Shown here in pieces: positions 1-5,517 of a stretch of DNA of 8,744 bases. Source of the stretch: Acidobacteriota bacterium (lineage in GTDB: Bacteria; Acidobacteriota; Vicinamibacteria; Vicinamibacterales; Vicinamibacteraceae); contig JAEZCY010000093.1 in the NCBI GenBank assembly GCA_023429845.1, positions 1 through 8,744 of the forward strand. Direction: 5' to 3'. Each line of letters opens with the position of its first letter. Positions within the stretch are counted from its first letter, which is position 1. Both the position numbers and the translations under genes were made by a program. The notes under the pieces are model-generated. The model was not told the origin of the DNA. It did not search any database and saw only the letters and a list, made by a program, of their open reading frames with translations.

Positions 1-771
1 CCGCACCGCCTCATCGAGCCCGAGGTCGCGGATGGCGTCGTCCAGCCGCGCCGCGTAAGCTTCATCCGCGACCGGCCCCACGAGTTCCAGCCGGGCCATC
101 GGAAACGTGTCGCGCAACACGGCAAGCGCCTGGACCAGATGCAGCTGTCCCTTCCGTGGCTCGATGCGCCCCACGAAGCCCAGCGTGAGGCGCGTCTCAG
201 GTGTGAGGGCACGCCTGGGGTCGAGCCGCTGCGGGAGCGAATCGAGGGGCAGTCCCCACGGCAGGTAGGTGATCCGATTCCGCGGAACGCCGTGCTGGAC
301 GAGCAGATCGCCATACGCGTGCGCCGAGCACACCACCGCGTCGGCGCGCGCGAAGGCCCAGCCATCCTGGACGTTCATCCAGGAGGGACGGCCGACGCCC
401 CAGCTGTACATCTGGCCGATGATGCGGGTCGGCACGCCAGCGATGTCGCGTGCGCTCACGGCGGCTGCACACGGCAACCCCGCATGGGCGTGCACCACCG
501 CTGGACGCAGGAGACGAACCAGCGTCTCCAGGGCGGTCACGGCGGCCCACACCCGCGGCGCATCGCGCGTGAACACGTCGATGGTGTGGTGGGTCACGCC
601 AGCGCTGGCCAGGCGGCGCCTGTAGGTGGGCCAGTCCGACTCGGCGCCACGCCGCCCGCTTGTCACGATTGCGACCGGTCCGTGGCGGGCCTGCGATTCG
701 CACAGGCGCGTCACCACTGCACCGGCGCCGCTCCACAGGAACGGGATCACGTGGAGGACTGGCGCGCGCAT
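1..771 (-). CDS. Glycosyltransferase family 4 (GT-B fold), partial; C-terminus beyond left edge
   Basis: Reading the minus strand from the ATG at 771-769 gives 257 uninterrupted residues to the window edge. The N-terminal half resembles the GT4 acceptor-binding domain: LHVIPFLWSGAG (about residues 6-17) is the usual glycine-containing first loop, and VVHAHAGLPCAAAV (92-105) and IIGQMYSWGVG (117-127) follow. The second Rossmann domain begins at TLGFVGRIEPRKGQL (196-210), the hallmark start of Glycos_transf_1, followed by LELVGP (228-233). Such enzymes transfer a sugar from a nucleotide-sugar donor to lipid or polysaccharide precursors on the cytoplasmic side of the membrane. The catalytic E-x7-E region lies in the missing part, so activity and specificity cannot be judged. 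Roughly 100-150 residues should be missing. No convincing Shine-Dalgarno precedes the chosen start, so a nearby alternative start is possible. It is divergent from everything else in the window. Confidence 0.88.
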   Translation of the reverse strand, partial: MRAPVLHVIPFLWSGAGAVVTRLCESQARHGPVAIVTSGRRGAESDWPTYRRRLASAGVTHHTIDVFTRDAPRVWAAVTALETLVRLLRPAVVHAHAGLPCAAAVSARDIAGVPTRIIGQMYSWGVGRPSWMNVQDGWAFARADAVVCSAHAYGDLLVQHGVPRNRITYLPWGLPLDSLPQRLDPRRALTPETRLTLGFVGRIEPRKGQLHLVQALAVLRDTFPMARLELVGPVADEAYAARLDDAIRDLGLDEAVR

Positions 772-837
772 GGCCGGGCCGCACTGTACTACGCGGCATC
801 GAGAGCGGTGCACGAGACGTGGGGCTGGCGCGGTGCT

Positions 838-860
838 TGCACCCCTCCCGTGCAGGAGGA
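838..860 (+). promoter_or_regulatory. Strong Shine-Dalgarno with possible sequestering hairpins
   Basis: AGGAGGA at 854-860 lies 4 bases before the ATG at 865 and is the strongest ribosome binding site in the window. Just upstream, CCTCC (844-848) is exactly complementary to GGAGG (855-859) with a 6-base loop, so the site could be masked. An alternative stem, TGCAC (838-842) with GTGCA (850-854), would put CCTCC in its loop instead. The complementarity is visible; any regulatory role is inference, since short GC stems are common by chance in such DNA. No convincing promoter was recognised in the 93-base divergent gap (772-864). Confidence 0.35.
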
Positions 861-864
861 CTCA

Positions 865-1071
865 ATGAGAGGCACCAAAGACGATGAACACGCGTCAGGC
901 AGTGGGCCGAGCGCGGAGGCCAGCGAGCGGCCGGAGCAGAACGTCGGGTATGACGAAGCCGTCAAGGGCGCGGCGCTGACACCCGAGGAGCGTCGTCGCG
1001 CCGAGGCGGAGAGCCCGCTGACGCCGGAGGAGCCCGCGGACGACGACCCGCTGCTCGGCGACGGGGTATGA
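865..1071 (+). CDS. Small acidic, probably disordered protein (68 aa), function unknown
   Basis: The frame stays open far upstream, antisense to the glycosyltransferase, but the ATG at 865 is the credible start because AGGAGGA sits directly before it. The product has 68 residues, is rich in Glu, Asp, Pro, Ala and Gly, and has no hydrophobic segment, signal peptide or cysteine. It is therefore probably cytoplasmic and largely disordered. It contains the element LTPEE twice (residues 38-42 and 52-56), and the second half has the G/C-rich third codon positions expected here. I do not recognise a family. The next gene starts 81 bases after its stop, and there is no clear terminator between them. 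It could be a small stress-related or hypothetical protein. A non-coding leader is possible but unlikely given the ribosome binding site. Confidence 0.6.
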   Translation: MRGTKDDEHASGSGPSAEASERPEQNVGYDEAVKGAALTPEERRRAEAESPLTPEEPADDDPLLGDGV

Positions 1072-1152
1072 GCCGGAACCGCCCGGCCCGGACGGTCGCA
1101 CGACGCGCTGGGTGCCGCTCCGGAAGCGCGGCCATTGTGTGATGATCGGGGC

Positions 1153-1887
1153 GTGCGTCCGCCCGCCGTCCCGATCGTCTTCGCCGCCCTGCTCGTGGCC
1201 CCGTGCGCGAACGCGTCGGGTCGCGAACCGGCCCGATTGGCGCCGCCCTGCACTGTGACGTCCTCCGTTCGCGCGACGCCAACGTATCCGGCACAGACGG
1301 CGACGGCACCCGCTGTCGGGCAGCCGCCGCGCATCGTCCAGCCGGGTGCGCCGGGCGAACCGACGCGGGAGATTACTGCCGAGCGCGCCACCGACACGTC
1401 CGCCATTCGCCACACGCCCGCGGACGTGCGCTTCGTGCAGGGCATGCTCGCGCACCATGCGCAGGCCCTCGAGATGACGGCGCTCGTGCCGACACGCAGT
1501 CATGACGATGCATTGAAGCGACTGGCCGAGCGCATCGACGTCTCGCAGCGCGACGAGATGGAGATGATGCGCGACTGGCTCACGCGCCGCGGCGAGTCAC
1601 TCCCTGACCCGCACGCGCATCATCACGCGGACGGGCACATGCCCGGCATGCTCAGCGCCGCACAGATGCAGGCGCTCGCGTCCGCCGACGGCCGCGCCTT
1701 CGATCGGCTGTTTCTCGAGGGCATGATCCAGCACCACTCCGGTGCGCTGACGATGGTGCAGGAGTTGTTCGCGACGCGTGGCGCCGGTCAGGAGCCGGAC
1801 CTTTTCGATTTCGCCTCGGAGGTCGAGGCAGACCAGGCAATGGAGATTGCGCGCATGCGCGCGGTGCTGAAGGAGCTCGGACGATGA
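1153..1887 (+). CDS. DUF305 domain protein, exported, histidine-rich (244 aa)
   Basis: The frame extends to a TTG at 1135, but the GTG at 1153 gives a clean signal peptide (MRPPAVPIVFAALLVAPCANA, likely cut near residues 21-22), so I chose it; the ribosome binding site is weak. After a Pro/Thr/Ala-rich linker (about 23-88) come two halves of a DUF305 four-helix, ferritin-like domain. Each half carries the family motif F-x3-M-x2-HH-x2-A-x2-M: F94, M98, H101-H102, A105, M108, and F187, M191, H194-H195, A198, M201. The halves are joined by a linker with five His in nine residues (154-162). DUF305 proteins are periplasmic or surface proteins often found near copper-handling genes; their biochemical role is not established. 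Metal binding here is inferred from the histidines. The gene overlaps the LVIVD gene by 4 bases (ATGA), implying translational coupling. Confidence 0.88.
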   Translation: MRPPAVPIVFAALLVAPCANASGREPARLAPPCTVTSSVRATPTYPAQTATAPAVGQPPRIVQPGAPGEPTREITAERATDTSAIRHTPADVRFVQGMLAHHAQALEMTALVPTRSHDDALKRLAERIDVSQRDEMEMMRDWLTRRGESLPDPHAHHHADGHMPGMLSAAQMQALASADGRAFDRLFLEGMIQHHSGALTMVQELFATRGAGQEPDLFDFASEVEADQAMEIARMRAVLKELGR

Positions 1888-3764
1888 TGCGTGTGTCGCG
1901 GATGCTGGCCGCCATGGCCGTTCTCGTGTGTGTGGCGTCGCCAGGTGCGGCGCAGTCGCCGGCCGCGGCAACGCCCGCGTCAGGGACGGCCTCGTCCGAC
2001 CCGCGTGTGGGTCTTGCCGCTGGTGTGCGCGACGCTGGCGTGGCCGCCAGGGGCATGCAGCTTCTCGTCAACCTGCCGAAGCCGTCGGGGTTCTTCGACC
2101 CGAAGGCGCCGGGCGGAGAGCCGAACCCGCGTCAGGGGGATGACGAGGAGGATGCCGAGGCGAAGGCCGCCTCTCCGGCGGCCAAGGGCAAGAAGGCGAG
2201 CGTCCGCAGCGGTGAGAAGACGCCGCCCCGTCCGTGGGGTGGGCTCAACTTCGCCAACTCCGATCTCGCGTTCAGCGGCTCGCATCTGTTCATCGGCAAC
2301 TTCAGCGGCTTCAACGTCTACGACATCAGCAACCCGGCACAGCCGGCCCTCGTCACGTCGGTGGTGTGCCCGGGGGGCCAGGGCGACATCTCCGTGCACG
2401 GCACGCTGCTGTTCATGTCGGTGGAGCAGAACCGCGGGCGGCTCGACTGCGGTGTGGACGGCGTGGAGGACCCGGTCAGCAAGGAACGCTTCCGCGGGGT
2501 GCGCATCTTCGACATCACCGACGTCCGGACGCCGAAGCAGGTCGCAGCGGTGCAGACCTGCCGCGGGTCGCACACGCATACGCTCGTGACGGACGCCCGG
2601 GACACGTCGCGCGTGTTCGTCTATGGATCGGGCACGTCCACCGCGCGCTCGGCGGAGGAGCTCGCGGGCTGCTCGGGGAAGGACCCGAAGGAAGACCCTG
2701 AGACGGCGCTCTTCAGCATCGACGTCATCGAAGTGCCGGTGGCGCGGCCGCAGGACGCAAAGATCGTAGCGCGCCCACGCATCTTCGCTGACGAGAAGGG
2801 CAACATCGCCGGCCTCTGGGCCGGTGGCGACCATGGCCCCGGCACGCAGAAGACCGCCATCACCAACCAGTGCCACGACATCACCGTGTTCCCGGGCGTC
2901 GGGCTCGCGGCTGGCGCGTGCTCCGGCAACGGCATCCTGCTCGACATCTCGGACCCCGTTGCGCCGAAGCGCCTCGATGCCGTCGCCGACGCGAACTTCG
3001 CGTACTGGCATTCGGCCACGTTCAACAACGACGGCACCAAGGTGGTGTTCACCGACGAGTGGGGCGGCGGCATGCGGCCGCGCTGCCTGGCCAGCGACAA
3101 GCCGAACTGGGGCGCCAACGCGATCTTCGACATCGTCGATCGCAAGCTGCAGTTCCGGAGCTACTTCAAGCTGCCCGCGCCACAGACGGCGCAGGAGAAC
3201 TGCGTCGCGCACAACGGCTCGCTGATTCCGGTGCCGGGGCGCGACCTGATGGTGCAGGCGTGGTACCAGGGCGGCATCTCGGTGATGGACTTCACCGATT
3301 CGGCGCACCCGACCGAAGTCGCGTTCTTCGACCGCGGTCCGCTGGACGCCAAGCAGCTGATCACGGGAGGCTACTGGTCCGCCTACTGGTACAACGGCCA
3401 TGTGTACGGCTCGGAGATGCAGCGCGGGTTGGATGTCTTCACGCTGCAGCCCACCGAGCAACTCACCCAGCACGAGTTGGCGGCAGCCAGGCTCGTGCGC
3501 GCCAACACGTTCAACGTCCAGCACCAGGAGGCGGTGACCTGGCCGGCCGACCGTGTGGTGGCGCTCGCGTACGCCGCCCAGCTCGCACGATCCGGCGCCG
3601 TGCCGGCCGACCGCGTCGGCATGCTCGAGGACGCCATCGCATCCGGTGACGCATCCACTCTCGGCATGATCTCCGCGCGCGTCAATGAGCACGCGGCGAG
3701 CGCAACCGGTATCGACGCGACACGCATGAAGGCGCTGGCGCAGGTACTCGCCTCCTTGAAGTAG
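1884..3764 (+). CDS. LVIVD-repeat secreted beta-propeller protein (626 aa)
   Basis: The ATG at 1884 overlaps the DUF305 stop, with AGGAG at 1871-1875 as ribosome binding site inside the upstream gene. A signal peptide covers about residues 1-24 (RMLAAMAVLVCVASPGAAQ). A helical segment and a charged, low-complexity stretch (about 86-113, runs of D/E then K/R) precede the propeller. Blade-like repeats with the LVIVD pattern begin near residue 120: HLFIGNFSGFNVYDISNP, RGVRIFDITDVRTP, GNGILLDISDPVAP, GGISVMDFTDSAHP and RGLDVFTL. Also visible are CRGSHTHT (226-233), NQCHD (328-332), AYWHSATFNNDGTKVVFTDE (373-392) and NCVAHNGS (439-446). The mature part has eight cysteines (162, 189, 226, 263, 330, 346, 401, 440), which fits disulfides outside the cytoplasm. 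The C-terminal 90 residues or so look helical. The family function is unknown; a binding or scaffold role with the DUF305 partner is inferred. Confidence 0.87.
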   Translation: MMRVSRMLAAMAVLVCVASPGAAQSPAAATPASGTASSDPRVGLAAGVRDAGVAARGMQLLVNLPKPSGFFDPKAPGGEPNPRQGDDEEDAEAKAASPAAKGKKASVRSGEKTPPRPWGGLNFANSDLAFSGSHLFIGNFSGFNVYDISNPAQPALVTSVVCPGGQGDISVHGTLLFMSVEQNRGRLDCGVDGVEDPVSKERFRGVRIFDITDVRTPKQVAAVQTCRGSHTHTLVTDARDTSRVFVYGSGTSTARSAEELAGCSGKDPKEDPETALFSIDVIEVPVARPQDAKIVARPRIFADEKGNIAGLWAGGDHGPGTQKTAITNQCHDITVFPGVGLAAGACSGNGILLDISDPVAPKRLDAVADANFAYWHSATFNNDGTKVVFTDEWGGGMRPRCLASDKPNWGANAIFDIVDRKLQFRSYFKLPAPQTAQENCVAHNGSLIPVPGRDLMVQAWYQGGISVMDFTDSAHPTEVAFFDRGPLDAKQLITGGYWSAYWYNGHVYGSEMQRGLDVFTLQPTEQLTQHELAAARLVRANTFNVQHQEAVTWPADRVVALAYAAQLARSGAVPADRVGMLEDAIASGDASTLGMISARVNEHAASATGIDATRMKALAQVLASLK

Positions 3765-3799
3765 CGCCGTTTCCGCAAGGCGTCCGAAAGCCGGGAGCG

Positions 3800-4528
3800 A
3801 TGTTCGCGCATGGGTCGAAGTCGCGTCTCACCGGCAAGGACCTCGGACGGTTCACGGGCGGGACGCTCTTCGACCGCATCGCGCGCGTGTGCTGCGGCGT
3901 CGGCGTCCTGCCGCGCAAGGAGTTGTACGAAGCCTGGGAGGTGGCGCGCCGCACCCGTCGCCTGTTCCGGGGTGGCCGGGTGATGGACCTCGCCGCCGGG
4001 CATGGCCTGCTCGCGCACCTGATGCTGCTGCTCGACGACACCTCGCCGCAGGCCGTGGCGTTGGACGCGGCGCTCCCGTCGTCTGCTGGACAGCTCCACG
4101 CGGCCATCCTCGCCGAGTGGCCGCGTCTGCACGGGCGCGTAGCGCTGGTCGAGGCCCCGCTGTTCGACGTCGCCCTGTTCGAGGACGACGTTGTCGTGTC
4201 GAGCCACGCGTGTGGAGCCCTGACCGACGAGATCCTGGAACGCGCGACCGCGGCCGGTGCCCGGGTCGCCGTGCTGCCGTGCTGTCACGACTTGCGTACG
4301 TGCGATGCCGGCCCGCTGCGCGGCTGGCTCGACGCACCACTCGCGGTGGACGTCCGGCGTGCGGAGCGGCTCGACAGGATGGGCTATCGCGTCTGGACGC
4401 AGACCATTCCCCCCGACATCACGCCGAAGAACCGGTTGCTGCTGGCAGCTCCGCGGCGCTCCGACGTCGACGCAGGCGTCGGGCCGTGGCGCTCTGACGC
4501 ACCTAGGCGTCCGACTCTGGCGCCCTGA
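3800..4528 (+). CDS. SAM-dependent methyltransferase, Methyltransf_32-like (242 aa)
   Basis: The core is a class I methyltransferase. KELYEAWEVARRTRRLF (40-56) is followed by the SAM-binding motif I, RVMDLAAGHGLLAHL (60-74, with D63, G67 and G69), an acidic strand end (VALDA, 86-90), VVSSHACGALTDEIL (132-146) and VLPCCHD (158-164). The pairing of a HACG..TD strand with a PCCH strand resembles the Methyltransf_32 group that includes GSTCD and METTL25-like proteins; the substrate is unknown. The family core ends around PPDITPKNRLLLAAP (204-218). The last 19 residues (224-242) are encoded by the start of the tandem repeat array and look like an accidental extension. The ATG at 3800 has a GGGAG only 2 bases away, a poor spacing, so the start is moderately sure. 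It begins 35 bases after the LVIVD stop and may be cotranscribed. Confidence 0.78.
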   Translation: MFAHGSKSRLTGKDLGRFTGGTLFDRIARVCCGVGVLPRKELYEAWEVARRTRRLFRGGRVMDLAAGHGLLAHLMLLLDDTSPQAVALDAALPSSAGQLHAAILAEWPRLHGRVALVEAPLFDVALFEDDVVVSSHACGALTDEILERATAAGARVAVLPCCHDLRTCDAGPLRGWLDAPLAVDVRRAERLDRMGYRVWTQTIPPDITPKNRLLLAAPRRSDVDAGVGPWRSDAPRRPTLAP

Positions 4529-4635
4529 CGTACGCAGGTACGTGGCGTCGGGCCGCCGTGCTCTGGCGTACGCAGGTACGTAGGCGGCGGACCGTGGCGC
4601 CCTGACGTACGTAGGCGTCGGGCCTTGCCCGACGC
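4469..4635 (+). repeat. Degenerate GC-rich tandem repeat array, five units of 27-39 bases
   Basis: Aligned by eye, five units occupy 4469-4495, 4496-4526, 4527-4564, 4565-4603 and 4604-4635. Most follow the pattern GACGTACG, TAGGCGTCGGGC, then GTGGCGCCCT. The third and fourth units match at about 31 of 38 aligned positions and both contain GTACGCAGGTACGT, which the fifth lacks by 8 bases. In the third unit ACGTAC (4528-4533) and GTACGT (4538-4543) form a perfect 6-bp stem around GCAG. The array covers the last codons and stop of the methyltransferase gene and most of the gap before the DUF2236 gene. It has no constant repeats with unique spacers, so it is not a CRISPR array. It looks like amplified and diverged extragenic palindromic repeats; unit boundaries are my choice. 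Confidence 0.75.
4611..4635 (+). repeat. REP-like element: GTAG head plus perfect 9-bp hairpin
   Basis: GTAG (4611-4614) is followed by GCGTCGGGC (4615-4623), loop CTT (4624-4626) and the exact complement GCCCGACGC (4627-4635). A GTAG tetranucleotide 5' of a palindrome is the known architecture of REP elements mobilised by RAYT (REP-associated tyrosine) transposases. No RAYT gene is in this window, so the link is by architecture only. It ends 40 bases before the DUF2236 start. No T-run follows, so it is not a typical intrinsic terminator, though it could shield the 3' end of an upstream transcript. Confidence 0.6.
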
Positions 4636-4675
4636 GCGGTGCGCCGCCGGGGGCGTCTGCGCCACACTGAACCGC

Positions 4676-5467
4676 ATGACCGTCTCGGAGCGCATCAACG
4701 CGGAGCGATTCGTGCTGGGCGGCTGGAGCCGCGCGATCCTGCTCCAGGTGGCACACCCGCTCGTGGCCGCTGGCGTCGCCGAGCACAGCAACTTCCGCGC
4801 GGGACTGCTGAGCGCCGCGCTGAGGCTGCACCACACCGTCGCGGCGATGCGCCGACTGACGTTCGGGCCGCCGGCCGACGCGCAGAATGCACTGGAGGGC
4901 ATCCGGGCCATCCATCGGCGGGTCAACGGCAGGTTGCGCGACGGCATCGGTCCGTTTGCGGCAGGCACCTGCTATTCGGCCGAAGATCCGGCACTGGTGC
5001 TGTGGGTCCACGCCACGCTGCTGGATTCGCTGCCGCTCGTCTACGACGCCGTAGTCGCGCCCCTCGACGAGGCAGAACGAGACGCCTGGTGCCGGGAATC
5101 AGCGCCGCTGGCCCGGGCGCTTGGTGCAGGGGACGACGTGCCCGAGACATGGGCTCAGCTTCAGGCATATCTCGGTCGGATGTACGCCAGCGGACACATC
5201 GTCGTCGGCAACACGGCGCGCGGCCTCGCGCGCGATGTGCTGGCGCCTCGACTGTCCACCGTGATCGCGCCGGCCCGCGCAATGAATCGCCGGCTCACGA
5301 TCGGGCTGCTGCCGGCCCGCATCCGTAGCCAGTACGGCTTTGCATGGGGCAGCAGCGACGATGCGAAACTGGCCCGAACGGTGAGATGGTTACGGAGGGC
5401 GCGCCGTGCCGCCCCTCGGTTCATCGCCCATTGGCCCGACGCCCGCGCCGCGCACCCGCGAGGCTGA
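4676..5467 (+). CDS. DUF2236 / MpaB-like oxygenase family protein (263 aa)
   Basis: The protein carries the DUF2236 signature: AILLQVAHPLVAAGVAEHSN (20-39, with H27 and H37), the CYSAEDPALVLWVHATLLDS segment (99-118, with H112), and a helical region around ETWAQLQAYLGRMYAS (157-172). The family includes fungal MpaB and is related to latex-clearing protein, in which a heme b cofactor supports oxidative cleavage; H112 is the likeliest axial ligand here, by analogy. There is no signal peptide. The substrate cannot be told from the sequence. The ATG at 4676 is chosen because the motif-bearing region starts right after it; an in-frame TTG at 4625 would lie inside the REP hairpin. No clear ribosome binding site is visible. 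It sits directly downstream of the repeat array and 50 bases before ftsH. Confidence 0.82.
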   Translation: MTVSERINAERFVLGGWSRAILLQVAHPLVAAGVAEHSNFRAGLLSAALRLHHTVAAMRRLTFGPPADAQNALEGIRAIHRRVNGRLRDGIGPFAAGTCYSAEDPALVLWVHATLLDSLPLVYDAVVAPLDEAERDAWCRESAPLARALGAGDDVPETWAQLQAYLGRMYASGHIVVGNTARGLARDVLAPRLSTVIAPARAMNRRLTIGLLPARIRSQYGFAWGSSDDAKLARTVRWLRRARRAAPRFIAHWPDARAAHPRG

Positions 5468-5472
5468 CGCAC

Positions 5473-5489
5473 GGGCGCAGCGGGCGCCC
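5473..5489. other. GC hairpin between DUF2236 gene and ftsH
   Basis: GGGCGC (5473-5478) and GCGCCC (5484-5489) form a 6-bp stem around the loop AGCGG. No T-tract follows on either side, so it is not a convincing terminator, and a stem of this length is expected fairly often in such GC-rich DNA. It lies in the 50-base gap before the ftsH start. Confidence 0.25.
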
Positions 5490-5517
5490 CCGATCTTGCA
5501 CGCAGGCTTTCACGCCC

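Noticed and set aside
139..864. Long plus-strand open frame continuing upstream of the 68-residue protein
   Set aside because: Antisense to the glycosyltransferase; the strong ribosome binding site at 854-860 marks the real start at 865.
1980..3692. 570-residue open frame on the minus strand
   Set aside because: Fully antisense to the LVIVD gene, Arg/His/Val-rich with no recognisable motif; a codon-bias shadow.
4469..4635. CRISPR array
   Set aside because: Units are degenerate, contiguous and of unequal length, with no constant repeat separated by unique spacers, and no cas genes nearby.
3383..5011. 542-residue open frame on the minus strand
   Set aside because: Spans antisense of three genes and the tandem repeats; its repeated residues merely reflect the DNA repeat.
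5496..5501. TTGCAC as a -35 element for ftsH
   Set aside because: A -10 at the usual spacing would fall at or inside the start of the ftsH coding region, and no TATAAT-like sequence is there.
5344..5517. Upstream extension of ftsH to an ATG at 5344
   Set aside because: Overlaps the DUF2236 coding region by over 120 bases and would add an Arg-rich stretch unlike any FtsH N-terminus.
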